Made by a program: the position numbers and the translations under genes. The notes under the pieces were generated by a model. The model searched no databases, was not told the DNA's origin, and saw nothing but the letters and a program-made list of their open reading frames with translations. From Verrucomicrobiota bacterium (GTDB lineage Bacteria; Verrucomicrobiota; Verrucomicrobiia; Limisphaerales; JADLHS01), in NCBI GenBank assembly GCA_029573725.1, contig JAKQDQ010000178.1, forward strand, positions 655,929 through 719,928: 64,000 nt of DNA, given 5' to 3'. Each line of letters starts with the position of its first letter. The stretch's first letter is position 1. Of the stretch, positions 37,524 to 46,603 are shown in pieces.

Positions 37524-39101
37524 ATGTCAGGATTAATCGCCATTGTCGGCCGGCCTAATGTCGGCAAGTCGGCATTGTTCAATCGCATGGTCGGCAGACG
37601 CATCGCCATCGTGCACGATATGCCGGGCGTCACGCGCGATCGTGTCAGCGCGGAGGCGGAATGGCGGGGACGTGCCTTTACGCTGGTGGATACCGGGGGC
37701 ATCGGCCTGCTCCGCAAGGAGCGCTCCACCGATGTGATCGCCCGGGCCGCGGTCGAGCAGGTGGACCTCGCCATTGCGGCCGCGGATGCCATCATCCTGG
37801 TCGTCAATGTGCAGGAAGGCGTCGTGCCGTTGGATCGCGAAGTGGCGCAGCGCCTGCGCAAATCGGGCAAGCCGGTGTTGGTGGCGGTCAACAAGGTGGA
37901 CAACGCCGGGATGGAGCCGCAGGCGACGGAATTTGCGGAACTCGGATTCGAGAAGCTCTTCCCGGTGACGGCGATTCATGGGGAGGGGATTGACGATCTG
38001 CTGCAGGCGGCCATGGCGCTGCTTCCCGGGGGCGCGGCAGGCGCGGCGGAAACGGAGACCTCCAGGGAGGCTGCTGCGCCGGTGGCGGCCCCGCCGGGGG
38101 GCCCGTTGAAACTCGCCATCGTGGGGCGGCCCAATGTTGGGAAATCCTCGATCATCAATGCGCTGACCCGGTCCGAGCGGGTGATCGTCAGCCCCATTGC
38201 CGGCACCACGCGGGATGCCGTGGACGTGCCGTTGGAGATCGACACGGAGGGCGGCAAACAGCAATACCTGCTGATTGACACCGCCGGCATGCGCAAAAGC
38301 CGGCGGGTGAATGATGCGGTGGAATTGTTCAGTGTGCAGCGCGCCGAACAATCCATCGAACGCAGCGATATTTGCGTGCTCGTGCTGGACGCGCAGGAGG
38401 GCATTTTGGAGCAGGATAAAAAAATCGCCGACGCCATCGTCGCGAACCGCAAGGCGTGCATCCTGGTGGTGAACAAGTGGGACCTTTATGCCGATGCCGT
38501 GCGCCAGGCGCGGGCGGAGGAAATCCGGCGGCGGGCGAAAAAGCAGCATTACGAAGGCAACGAAGTGCCGTTGACCCTGCTGGCCGAATTCGGCCAATGG
38601 GTGCAGCGCCAGTTGTTTTTTCTCGACTACGCGCCGGTGATTTTCACCTCCGCCCGCTCGGGTTTCCATCTGGACCGCTTGCTGGAGGTGGTGCGCTACG
38701 TGGCGGCACAATTGCAGCAGAAGATTCCCACGGCCTTGCTGAACCGCACCCTCAATGATGCCGTGGAGCGCCGCCAACCCATCAGCGCCCTGGGACACCG
38801 TTTGAAATTCTTCTATGCGACCCAGGTCAAATCGGCGCCGCCGACTTTTCTGCTCTTCGTGAATCGCGACGAACTCTTTTCCGATCCCTACAAAAAGTAT
38901 CTGGCGGGTGAAATGCGCAAGGCGTTCGGTTACGAAGGCTGTCCCATCGTGTTCGTTCCCAAACCGCGCCCCAAGACAATCGAACCTGTGCGCAAATCTG
39001 CGCCGGCGAAATCCGACGCCGGCCCGGCGCGCCCCCGGCGGACGAACCCGCGCCGCGGACGCCTTCGCCGTCCCGGACGACCGGCGGCGGCGGCGGACTG
39101 A
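37524..39101 (+). CDS. der: ribosome assembly GTPase Der (EngA)
   Basis: 525 residues from ATG 37524 (MSGLIAIVGRPNVGKSALFN). The two tandem GTPase domains that define Der are present. Domain 1 has GRPNVGKS, a DTGG switch and NKVD. Domain 2 starts near residue 195 with a second GRPNVGKS, then DTAGM and NKWD. A C-terminal KH-like domain follows (about 385-480). Der assists 50S subunit maturation. Compared with the usual 435-490 residues, this one carries a basic Pro/Arg/Ala-rich tail of about 45 residues, which may bind rRNA (inference). It converges on the GT9 gene with a 5-nt gap. Confidence 0.95.
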   Translation: MSGLIAIVGRPNVGKSALFNRMVGRRIAIVHDMPGVTRDRVSAEAEWRGRAFTLVDTGGIGLLRKERSTDVIARAAVEQVDLAIAAADAIILVVNVQEGVVPLDREVAQRLRKSGKPVLVAVNKVDNAGMEPQATEFAELGFEKLFPVTAIHGEGIDDLLQAAMALLPGGAAGAAETETSREAAAPVAAPPGGPLKLAIVGRPNVGKSSIINALTRSERVIVSPIAGTTRDAVDVPLEIDTEGGKQQYLLIDTAGMRKSRRVNDAVELFSVQRAEQSIERSDICVLVLDAQEGILEQDKKIADAIVANRKACILVVNKWDLYADAVRQARAEEIRRRAKKQHYEGNEVPLTLLAEFGQWVQRQLFFLDYAPVIFTSARSGFHLDRLLEVVRYVAAQLQQKIPTALLNRTLNDAVERRQPISALGHRLKFFYATQVKSAPPTFLLFVNRDELFSDPYKKYLAGEMRKAFGYEGCPIVFVPKPRPKTIEPVRKSAPAKSDAGPARPRRTNPRRGRLRRPGRPAAAAD

Positions 39102-39106
39102 TTTCT

Positions 39107-40123
39107 TCACCCCGGCACGGGGGGCGAACCGGACGCCGGCGCGCCGGCGCGCGGCAGGTTCACCAATAGGAACCGTTGCACGGCCTCCCAGACTTCCGGC
39201 TCGGAGATGTTCCACAGGCAATGAGGCGTGGGAAAGCGGCAGTAATCGGAGCAGGGTTTGTACGGGCAGGGCTTGCCTTCGATGAAGGTCGCCCGGGGAT
39301 GCAAAGGCACAAACCACTCCGGCAATTGCGGACCAAACAGGGTAAACGTGGGCAGCCCATGGATCGCCGCGATGTGACCGGGGCCGGAATCGTTGCCGAT
39401 GAACACCTGGGCCGCATTCATGAGGCTGAACAGTTCCGCCACCGAGCGCGGTACGGTCACCGCCGGCTCGCCGTGGTGGGTCCACCAGGCTTGCTGGTCC
39501 GGGTCGCAGGCAATGATGACCTGGTGATGATTTTCCCGAAGCCGCCGCGCCAATCGCTGGTAGCGATCCAACGGCCAGACCCGCACGGGTTGCGCCGCCC
39601 CGCTGTGGATGAGGATGGTGTTTCCCTTTGTCCCGGCGCCGGCCACCCGATCGTGCCGCTCCGGCAGCTCCAGCTGCAGCGCGCGCCCCAACGCGCGCCA
39701 GTATTCATAACGATGCTCCCAGGGCGCGGGGCGGGCGATGGGGTCGGTGAGAAAAACGCTGCTGCGCAACCGGGAGAATCCGAGGCGGCGCCGGACACGA
39801 CAGGCCCGGAGCAGAAAATGATCGCGGGGATCCCATCGCGCAGAGAGTCCCACCTCAAAGTGGCGGCGGGCGATTTGACTGCGGATGCGGACCATGTCGC
39901 CCCACGGCCAGTTCCAGAGATGGTACTTGGCTTGAAACGCCGTCCAGGGTGCCACGAACGGGATGACCTCGACCTCCGGCCAGAGTTGATCGCGCAGGTC
40001 CTGGGCGTAAGGTTTGGCCAGCAAGGTGACGGCGAACTGTTTGCACGCCGCCTGGAGAAACGCGCTGGCGATCACCAGATCGCCCAACCCCCACAGCTCG
40101 ATGATCAACAATTGCGGTTTCAT
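39107..40123 (-). CDS. glycosyltransferase family 9, heptosyltransferase-like
   Basis: 338 residues from ATG 40123 (MKPQLLIIELWGLGDLVIAS), the GT9 opening. The C-terminal half has ILIHSGAAQPVRVWPLDRYQ, RLARRL and IGNDSGPGHIAAIHGLPTFT, then LFGPQ, the sugar-nucleotide binding region of the ADP-heptose:LPS transferase family. A cysteine-rich end (GKPCPYKPCSDYCRFPTPHC) is common in this branch. It acts at the cytoplasmic face on lipopolysaccharide-core or other surface glycans. Its ATG overlaps the TGA of the preceding methyltransferase gene (ATGA), so the two are translationally coupled. Last gene of a five-gene operon. Confidence 0.88.
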   Translation of the reverse strand: MKPQLLIIELWGLGDLVIASAFLQAACKQFAVTLLAKPYAQDLRDQLWPEVEVIPFVAPWTAFQAKYHLWNWPWGDMVRIRSQIARRHFEVGLSARWDPRDHFLLRACRVRRRLGFSRLRSSVFLTDPIARPAPWEHRYEYWRALGRALQLELPERHDRVAGAGTKGNTILIHSGAAQPVRVWPLDRYQRLARRLRENHHQVIIACDPDQQAWWTHHGEPAVTVPRSVAELFSLMNAAQVFIGNDSGPGHIAAIHGLPTFTLFGPQLPEWFVPLHPRATFIEGKPCPYKPCSDYCRFPTPHCLWNISEPEVWEAVQRFLLVNLPRAGAPASGSPPVPG

Positions 40124-40764
40124 GGCAGGCGCTGCGCGATCAGATAGGCGGACCAGCCGATCCAATGCACACGGGCGGTGAACTTTTTCCGGCTCTCCCG
40201 GCAAAAATAGAAAAACGGATACGCGGCGGCAAACAGCCAGTTGCGGGAGATGCCGCTGGCGCGGGGCTGCAAGGGGGTGTGCGCCAGGGCCCGGCTTAAC
40301 ACCTCCACCGGGACGACCTGGACGTGGGTGGCGTCGTCGTGGAAATTGAGCGTGAATTTTCCGGCCGCGCTGGGCAGGTGCACCGTTTTGGGATGGGGCG
40401 TTTCAAAGTAAACGCGGCCGCCGGGCTTCAGCACACGTCCGATTTCCGACAGGAGATTGTGCAACGAAGGCAGGTGTTCGATGACGTGCATGCAGGTGAT
40501 GGCATCGAAAACGCCGGCCGGCCAGGGCAGATGATCAGCAACGAAGTCAACCCGGCGGAACTCGCAGTGCGCGGGATATTTTTCCGGCTGTCCGCATTTG
40601 TCCGCAGCGCACAACTTCAAGTCCGGCCGCAGCTCCGCCAGGTGCCGCAGGGTTTCGCCGTCGGAGGCACCAAGGTCGAGCAGCCGTCCGCACCGTGGCG
40701 TCTGGGCCACGAAATGTGCGCGGGTGTCCAACCACGAAAAGTAACGCAGCGCTGCCCAGTTCAT
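40120..40764 (-). CDS. class I SAM-dependent methyltransferase
   Basis: 214 residues. The SAM-binding motif is RLLDLGASDGETLRHLAELR, followed by FDAITCMHVIEHLPSLHNLL (motif II region) and VLKPGGRVYFETPHPK. This is the Methyltransf_11/UbiE-like pattern. The substrate is unknown, but the position between a GT2 and a coupled GT9 gene suggests a sugar or lipid-linked glycan. The operon order is membrane proteins > GT2 > this gene > GT9. Confidence 0.85.
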   Translation of the reverse strand: MNWAALRYFSWLDTRAHFVAQTPRCGRLLDLGASDGETLRHLAELRPDLKLCAADKCGQPEKYPAHCEFRRVDFVADHLPWPAGVFDAITCMHVIEHLPSLHNLLSEIGRVLKPGGRVYFETPHPKTVHLPSAAGKFTLNFHDDATHVQVVPVEVLSRALAHTPLQPRASGISRNWLFAAAYPFFYFCRESRKKFTARVHWIGWSAYLIAQRLP

Positions 40765-40849
40765 TCAGATTGCTTCGGTCATCCGCCACATGATTGCTCC
40801 GCCCGGACCGCAGTTGATTTTACGGGAAGATTTGCGTCCGTAAAGCCGG

Positions 40850-41740
40850 CTAAGGCGGAGAAAGCCGATCCAGTCCGCTGTTGGATGAAAACTGGCTTTG
40901 TTCCCGCAGATGCGGCCGCAGCTTCCACTTTCCGGGGACGAGATCGCAGCGGCCGCGGTGCCAGAGTTTTTGCAATTGTCGTTTGACCTTGTAAATGAGT
41001 TTCGGTCCCGGCGCGGCCCAGCCGCCGGAATTGCCGTAGGCGCGCTTGATGGCCTCCGCCTCCTGAATGCTGTTGTGAATCAGGCGCCGGTCGGCCGATT
41101 GCCCGTGCTGGTGATACCGGTAATTCACGAGGAAATGCGGCACGTGGCCAACCGGGCAGTGCTCCCGGCCCAGCCGCAGTTTGAATTCATAATCTGCTGA
41201 ACTGCGGAATTCCTGCTGCCGGTAGCCGCCCAGCCGCTGATAGACGTGGCGGCGCACAAACAGCGTTTGATGGCAGACATAGTCCACCGCGTACAGCAGG
41301 ACCCGGTAATCGTAGCGCGCTTCGGCGCGGCGGTAAATTTCCCGTCCGGCGGCGTCCACATAAACGACGTCGCCAAACAGGGCGTCCCACTCGGGGTGCT
41401 GCGTGATGGCCCGGGCGACCGTGCTGAGGGCTTCCTGGCGGAAGCAATCGTCCGCATTCAGAATGACGATCCATTCGCCGCGCGCGCGGGCGATGCCCTT
41501 GTTCATGGCGTCATAATTGCCGGCGTCAGTCTCTGAAACCCAGCGCAAATGCGGGTACTCCGCGAGGATCCGGGGGGTGGCATCCGTCGAACCTCCGTCC
41601 AGCACCCAGTGTTCCCAATCCCGATACTCCTGGGAGAGCACGCTTTCAATCGTCGCCCGGATGGTGCGCTCACTGTTGAGGCAGGGGGTGACGATGGTGA
41701 TGTTGGGGGACGTGTTCAAGGGGCGACTTGTGCCTGACAT
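40850..41740 (-). CDS. glycosyltransferase family 2
   Basis: 296 residues from ATG 41740. GT-A fold motifs are ITIVTPCLNSERTIRATIES, VLDGGSTDATPRIL and the metal-binding Asp pair in WIVILNADDCFRQEAL. The C-terminal part (LVNYRYHQHGQSADRR) resembles the common WcaA-like GT2 enzymes of exopolysaccharide clusters. There is no membrane helix. Donor and acceptor are unknown. Upstream in-frame ATGs up to 41896 would add a non-conserved stretch. Confidence 0.88.
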   Translation of the reverse strand: MSGTSRPLNTSPNITIVTPCLNSERTIRATIESVLSQEYRDWEHWVLDGGSTDATPRILAEYPHLRWVSETDAGNYDAMNKGIARARGEWIVILNADDCFRQEALSTVARAITQHPEWDALFGDVVYVDAAGREIYRRAEARYDYRVLLYAVDYVCHQTLFVRRHVYQRLGGYRQQEFRSSADYEFKLRLGREHCPVGHVPHFLVNYRYHQHGQSADRRLIHNSIQEAEAIKRAYGNSGGWAAPGPKLIYKVKRQLQKLWHRGRCDLVPGKWKLRPHLREQSQFSSNSGLDRLSPP

Positions 41741-41807
41741 CGGGGAGGATATTTCCGTCTTTGCCCGATGGCAACTGCGCCCTTGTGTTCCCATGGTGGC
41801 GGTCGCG

Positions 41808-43379
41808 TCACAACCGCGCCGGTTTGGGAAGGCGGAAGGGCAGGTAGGCGGGATTGGGTCTGGCCGGGGCCAGGGCGGGTTTGCGCACTCCCGCATTGAG
41901 GCTGAGACTTAACGCCACGATGCCGGTGAAGGTCGCCAGGTCATTTTGAAAGGACCCGTAAATCACGAGGAACATGAAGGTGCGGACGAGAAAGAAGGCA
42001 AAGAGGAACGTGTTCAGCTTCTGATACTCCGGCGGGCCATAACGGTAATTGTTGCGCAGCACGCGATACGCCGCCAGGAGAAACCAGACGAATCCGATGG
42101 TCCCGAAACTGCCCAGGGGAATCAACAACGACAACGGACCGCTGTGATAGTCCTGGGCAAATTCCGCGGTGGCCAGGTTGCTGGATTCCCCGGTGGCCCG
42201 GATCTTTTCAAATTCCCGCACGTCAATCGAGTAGCCCTTGCCGATGAACAGGTACTTCGGAATGGTGGGGATGACCTGTTCCCAAATCTTTTTCCGCCAT
42301 TCCGAGGAGTTTTCCGCGTCCAATTCGGCGCGCGGATCAATTTCGATCGGCAGAAAACTCAGGGAGCGCTGGATGGTCAAGGGCAGCCGGTCCGCCAGCG
42401 GCAGGGCCACCGCCGGGATCAGCACCGCCAGCAGCAGCAACACCGGCGACAGTCGGGAGCGGAACAACCCTTCAAGGAAGAACAGGGCGGCGCAATAAAG
42501 AATGATGGTGATCAGGTAGGAGCGGTATCCGCCGCTGGCCGCCACCACCACCAGCGCGAGGAAAACCACCAGACGCCAGGGTTGATTGATGCTGAAGCCG
42601 CCGCGAAATTGCAGCGGCAGAAACCGCGCCCGCTCGCCGACCCCGAGCAGTCCGCTCAATCCATGCAGGGCGAAGATGAAGCACAATGCGCTCATGGCGG
42701 CCACGGTCAAACCATTCAAGCGCAAATATTCGGAGTTTACCTCCCCAAAAAACAGCCGGGAGTCGTCCACCGGAAACAAAGCGTAGATCAGGCGGAGCCC
42801 CCCCGGCACCCAGGGGGCCAAACTGCCGACCAGGCTTGTCACGCCGGCAAGAAAATACAGACCGACATACAGATTGGCGCGTTCGGGTGGAATGCGGTGA
42901 CTGGCGATCGCAAAAAATCCGGCGATGGCGACCAGCAGCTGGATATATCGCTTGCCACCAAAGGAATCCCCGCCAAAGGCCGCCAGGCCGATTCCACCGG
43001 TCAGCTGGGCGGTGCCCACAATGATCAGGGCGAGGAAAATCAGAGCCAACACCGGTGAGCGCGGTGCGTTAAAATGCACGTTGCGCTTCAAGACTTGCTG
43101 CAGCACGGTCAGGGTCAGGCTCAGCGCGGTCATCACCATCCAAAGGTAGGGGGCGCCCTGCACGAAAAAGAGCACCATGCTCATGTTCCAGCTGACAATC
43201 AGCAGCAGGTGATGCCAGCGCATCAGCGCCGGAATCAAGGGCAACAGGCACGCCACCGCGATGATGGCCAGACTGACGCGATCGGCCGGATTGGCCAGCA
43301 GGTAGCCCAGATAGATCGCCAACGGCAGGCAGAGGCCGTAGATGACGATGGAGCGGATGATCGCCAGGGTGTTATTCAT
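41808..43379 (-). CDS. O-antigen ligase/polymerase-like membrane protein 2
   Basis: 523 residues, about 12 hydrophobic helices, opening MNNTLAIIRSIVIYGLCLPL. The large periplasmic loop and flanks have the Wzy/WaaL-type pattern: VVAASGGYRSYLITIILYC, EWRKKIWEQVIPTIPKYLFI, then GKGYSID, and DYHSGPLSLLIPLGSFGTIG. These proteins polymerise repeat units or ligate glycan to a lipid or protein acceptor on the outer face of the inner membrane. It is a tandem paralogue of the next gene upstream, whose stop it overlaps by 8 nt. It has a Pro-rich cytoplasmic tail. Confidence 0.8.
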   Translation of the reverse strand: MNNTLAIIRSIVIYGLCLPLAIYLGYLLANPADRVSLAIIAVACLLPLIPALMRWHHLLLIVSWNMSMVLFFVQGAPYLWMVMTALSLTLTVLQQVLKRNVHFNAPRSPVLALIFLALIIVGTAQLTGGIGLAAFGGDSFGGKRYIQLLVAIAGFFAIASHRIPPERANLYVGLYFLAGVTSLVGSLAPWVPGGLRLIYALFPVDDSRLFFGEVNSEYLRLNGLTVAAMSALCFIFALHGLSGLLGVGERARFLPLQFRGGFSINQPWRLVVFLALVVVAASGGYRSYLITIILYCAALFFLEGLFRSRLSPVLLLLAVLIPAVALPLADRLPLTIQRSLSFLPIEIDPRAELDAENSSEWRKKIWEQVIPTIPKYLFIGKGYSIDVREFEKIRATGESSNLATAEFAQDYHSGPLSLLIPLGSFGTIGFVWFLLAAYRVLRNNYRYGPPEYQKLNTFLFAFFLVRTFMFLVIYGSFQNDLATFTGIVALSLSLNAGVRKPALAPARPNPAYLPFRLPKPARL

Positions 43380-44925
43380 TGCTCATGGGTGCGATCGTCA
43401 TGTTGTGCGCTTGATTCAGTTCACCTTCAGCAACCTCCGCCGCCGACTCCGCACGGGATTGCCGTTCCGTTGAATTTAGCGCAACGCTCATACCCAGGAT
43501 GCCAGTAAAATAGTAAAACTCGGTGTAAAGTGCGCCAAACACGAAGAGGAAGAACAAAATACGTGCCACAAACAGCGCAAACAACAAACGGTTGATGGTT
43601 CTCAGGGACTCTGCCCCATCCCGATACACCCGGTAGAGGTGTCGTGTCCCGGCATAAAGCACCCAACCGAAGGCGAGCCCCCCCCAGACTCCGAAGGGAA
43701 TGATGACGGATAGCGGACCGCTGTGGTAATCGCCGGCCAGCGCCGCGCCACTCCACAATTCGCTGAAGCCCCGCAGCGCGTCCTGTCGCTCCATGTACAT
43801 ATCCTCTGCCGAGAGGCTGTAACCTTTGCCAAGCAAGAGGTATTGCGGGACCAGATGGATCACCGATCGCCACATTTGCACCCGCCATTCCGTGGAAGAG
43901 TCGACCCCGATTCGCACGACGGGGTCCACCTCCACGGGCAAAAACGCGAGGGTGCGTTGCACCGGCAGGGGCAATTTGTTGGCAAAAAAGACGATGCCGA
44001 CGCCGCTGATCAGCAAGCCCATCAGGAAAATCAAGAAGGCCGGCCCCCTCCAAATGCGCTCCAGGTACAGCAGGATGAGGAAAATCAAGCCCATCAAGAC
44101 CAGCATGGACCGAAATCCGCCGAAGCATCCCATGCCCACGACGCCGGCCAGAACCAGCACCCGCCACGGCCGGTTCCAGGCCAGGATTCCCGTGGCCCCG
44201 TATCGCGCCAGCAGCCAGCAATAAATCAGCACTGCTGCCGGCATCAATCCGTCAATGCGTTCGCCGCCAGACTCGAAGGTTGGCCCCACCGGTCCGCCGC
44301 CGGAGTCGGAAGTGAGGGGAAAGAGATAGGTCAAAAACTCCGCCCCGGACCCGGTCCGTAACGCCAGGTAACCGAAGGTGCAGGTGATGCCGGACAGGAA
44401 AAAGAGCGCGATGGCCCATTGGGCGCGCCGGGGTTGAATACTACGGCTCGACAGCACGAAGTAGCCCACGATGGCCGCCAGCAACAGGACGTAACCCCGG
44501 CCCCCGATTTCCTTCGAGCCTAGAATGCGCAGACCGATGCCTCCGGTGGCCACGGCAGTCGCGATGATCACCAGGGCAAAAACCAACAGCGGCGTGGTCA
44601 GCGACGGCTCATGATTCCAGCGATAGTTGGCATCCACCGACCGGTGCAAAATCACAAACAACAGACCGGCCAGGGCCATCGGCACCCACAACGCCACCCG
44701 GCCCGGGAAAAAGATGGGATACATCGCCATGTGCCAGCTGAGGATCAGGAGCGGATGATACCAGCGCAGCATGATCGGCACCATCAACACCGCCGCGAGC
44801 ACAGCGACGACGACGACCGTGGTGGAAGCAAACGGCTCGGCCAACAGATACCCCAGCAGCACGGCCAGCGGCAGGCAGAGTCCGAAGATCAAATGGTTTC
44901 GAGTTGCAGCGAATGTACTGGCCAT
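43372..44925 (-). CDS. O-antigen ligase/polymerase-like membrane protein 1
   Basis: 517 residues, about 12 helices, opening NHLIFGLCLPLAVLLGYLLA, closely matching its tandem paralogue downstream. The shared signature blocks are CFGGFRSMLVLMGLIFLILL, STEWRVQMWRSVIHLVPQYL, then LLGKGYSLS, and DYHSGPLSVIIPFGVWGGLA. First gene of the five-gene glycan operon, preceded by a good promoter. The pair could be a polymerase and a ligase, or two ligases of different specificity; the sequence alone does not decide. Confidence 0.8.
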   Translation of the reverse strand: MASTFAATRNHLIFGLCLPLAVLLGYLLAEPFASTTVVVVAVLAAVLMVPIMLRWYHPLLILSWHMAMYPIFFPGRVALWVPMALAGLLFVILHRSVDANYRWNHEPSLTTPLLVFALVIIATAVATGGIGLRILGSKEIGGRGYVLLLAAIVGYFVLSSRSIQPRRAQWAIALFFLSGITCTFGYLALRTGSGAEFLTYLFPLTSDSGGGPVGPTFESGGERIDGLMPAAVLIYCWLLARYGATGILAWNRPWRVLVLAGVVGMGCFGGFRSMLVLMGLIFLILLYLERIWRGPAFLIFLMGLLISGVGIVFFANKLPLPVQRTLAFLPVEVDPVVRIGVDSSTEWRVQMWRSVIHLVPQYLLLGKGYSLSAEDMYMERQDALRGFSELWSGAALAGDYHSGPLSVIIPFGVWGGLAFGWVLYAGTRHLYRVYRDGAESLRTINRLLFALFVARILFFLFVFGALYTEFYYFTGILGMSVALNSTERQSRAESAAEVAEGELNQAHNMTIAPMSNE

Positions 44926-44942
44926 AATTCTTAAGGAACGAC

Positions 44943-44972
44943 ATTGTACCGACGCCCCCTTTGCCTGTTCAA
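44943..44972 (-). promoter_or_regulatory. promoter of the minus-strand glycan operon
   Basis: On the minus strand TTGAAC (44967-44972), 18-nt spacer and TACAAT (44943-44948; 5 of 6 to consensus). The -10 ends 17 nt before the ATG at 44925, giving a leader of about 10 nt without a Shine-Dalgarno. Confidence 0.6.
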
Positions 44973-45039
44973 GAACCGAACTGCCCGGACCCGGCCGGAA
45001 GCGTCGGGGGGCGGGTAGCCCTTCGCGGCCATAAAAACA

Positions 45040-45067
45040 TTGAGTTGTTTCCGCCAGCGACTAGCTT
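45040..45067 (+). promoter_or_regulatory. promoter of the TMK-like gene pair
   Basis: TTGAGT (45040-45045), 16-nt spacer and TAGCTT (45062-45067), ending 9 nt before the ATG at 45077. Divergent from the glycan-operon promoter. Confidence 0.5.
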
Positions 45068-45076
45068 GAGCGCCAG

Positions 45077-45838
45077 ATGAAAGCTTTCGCTGACCTGGGT
45101 TTTCCGGGGCGCCTGATTGCCGTCGAGGGCCTGGACGGCTCCGGCAAATCCACCCAGATTTACCTGCTCCGGCGCTGGCTGGAAGCGGAGGGAGTGAAGG
45201 TTTATTTCAGCGAGTGGAATTCATCGGAACTGGTCAAATCGGCCACGAGCAAGGGCAAGAAGCGCGAACTGCTTTCCCCCACCACGTTCAGTCTGATCCA
45301 CGCGACGGATTTCGCGGACCGTTACGAGCGGCACCTGCTGCCGCTGTTGCGCGCGGGGTATGTGGTCTTGTGCGATCGCTACGTCTTCACCGCCTTCGCG
45401 CGCGATGTCGTCCGCGGCTGTTCCCCGAACTGGGTTCGGGGAATTTATAGCTTTGCCGCCGCGCCGGACCTCACCTTTTTCTTCAAGGCGGATCTGGAAG
45501 TGTCCCTGGGCCGCATTCTGGAGGGGCGCCCCAAGTTGAAATTTTTCGAAGCCGGCATGGACCTGCGTTTGTCGCCGGATCCCTACGAAAGCTTTCGGAT
45601 CTTCCAAGGCCGCATTCTGGACCAGTACCTGGCGATGAGTGCGGAGTTCAGCTTCGTAACCATTGACGCGAACCAGCGCGTGGAAACGCAGCAAACCACC
45701 GTCCGCCGCCTGGTCAATCAGCGCATTGATTTTGACCAGTTCCGCCGCAACAGTCCGCTGCCCCTGCCTCCGCCGGTCGAACGTTTGGCGGGCCGCAACC
45801 GGCGCCCCCAAGAAATCGAGGAGGACTCCGCCGCATGA
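45077..45838 (+). CDS. thymidylate-kinase-like P-loop kinase, first of pair
   Basis: 253 residues. The N-terminus LIAVEGLDGSGKSTQIYLLR is the TMK-type Walker A (Lys24), and LCDRYVFTAFARD holds the DRY motif of TMK. The phrase that normally follows the P-loop in dTMP kinase (R-E-P-G-G-T) is absent; VYFSEWNSSELVKSATSKGK stands there. The LID region also differs (EGRPKLKFFEAGMDLRLSPD). It is longer than the usual 205-215 residues. It probably phosphorylates a nucleotide or nucleotide-like substrate, but canonical dTMP kinase activity is doubtful. The stop overlaps the ATG of a paralogue (ATGA). Confidence 0.75.
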   Translation: MKAFADLGFPGRLIAVEGLDGSGKSTQIYLLRRWLEAEGVKVYFSEWNSSELVKSATSKGKKRELLSPTTFSLIHATDFADRYERHLLPLLRAGYVVLCDRYVFTAFARDVVRGCSPNWVRGIYSFAAAPDLTFFFKADLEVSLGRILEGRPKLKFFEAGMDLRLSPDPYESFRIFQGRILDQYLAMSAEFSFVTIDANQRVETQQTTVRRLVNQRIDFDQFRRNSPLPLPPPVERLAGRNRRPQEIEEDSAA

Positions 45839-46563
45839 ACAAGGCGCATCCGAAACTCGAGGTGCCCTCGCGCAGTGATCGCAGTTTTTATGGCGAGGGC
45901 ATTCCACGTATCAGACCGGAGGAACTCGCCGGCAAACTGATCGTGGTGGAGGGAGCGGATGGTTCGGGACGTTCAACGCAGATCGAACTGCTGGTGCAAT
46001 GGCTGGAGATTTCCGGCCACGCCACCGTGCAGGTGGGGCTGAAACGTTCGACCCTCGTGAGTGAGGAACTGGCGCGCGCCCAGAACGGAAACATCCTCAG
46101 CCATACCACGCTGAGCCTTTTTTACGCGACCGACTTCGCCGATCAGTTGGAGAACGTGATCCTGCCGTCGCTCAAGGCCGGCTTCATCGTGCTGGCCGAC
46201 CGTTACATTTACACCTTGATGGCGCGCGACATGGTGCGCGGGATGGATGCGGCCTGGTTGAGAAACCTGTATGGCATCGCGCTGAAGCCGGATGCCGTTT
46301 TCTATCTGGCCATTGAGCCGGCGGAACTGCTCCAAAGGGTGTTGGCCAAGGCGGCCACGCTGGATTACTGGGAAAGCGGGATGGACCTCGGGTTGTCGCG
46401 CGACTTGTACGACAGTTTCATTGAGTACCAGACCCTGATGCGCCTCGCCTTCCGCAAGCTGCAAAAATCTTATGGTTTCACCGTGGTGGACGGGCATCGC
46501 GCGGTGGACGAAGTCAACCGGGAGCTGAAGCAGAACATCGAAACGGTTTTGACGGGCCAATGA
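45835..46563 (+). CDS. thymidylate-kinase-like protein with altered P-loop, second of pair
   Basis: 242 residues, starting inside the stop of the previous gene behind a GAGGAGGA Shine-Dalgarno. It is homologous to its neighbour along its length (ATDFADQLENVILPSLKAGF, LADRYIYTLMARDMVRGMDA, DYWESGMDLGLSRDLYDSF). Its Walker A reads GADGSGRST: Arg46 replaces the Lys that contacts the ATP phosphates. A 30-residue N-terminal extension precedes the P-loop. The R-E-P-G-G-T block is missing here too. It may be a regulatory or weakly active subunit that pairs with the first protein, as TMKs are dimers (inference). Confidence 0.75.
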   Translation: MNKAHPKLEVPSRSDRSFYGEGIPRIRPEELAGKLIVVEGADGSGRSTQIELLVQWLEISGHATVQVGLKRSTLVSEELARAQNGNILSHTTLSLFYATDFADQLENVILPSLKAGFIVLADRYIYTLMARDMVRGMDAAWLRNLYGIALKPDAVFYLAIEPAELLQRVLAKAATLDYWESGMDLGLSRDLYDSFIEYQTLMRLAFRKLQKSYGFTVVDGHRAVDEVNRELKQNIETVLTGQ

Positions 46564-46603
46564 TTGACGCCGGGCCGTTGCGCCGAGGCACTGCTGCCTG
46601 GTC

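Noticed and set aside
37515-37526. TTGACG directly before the der start codon as a -35 box
   Set aside because: It would place the -10 inside the coding region; no supporting hexamer.
35828-37903. A 691-codon minus-strand frame opposite the Ig-domain protein and the start of der
   Set aside because: Antisense to a signal-peptide protein and a universal GTPase; the repeats of His/Arg/Gly are artefactual.
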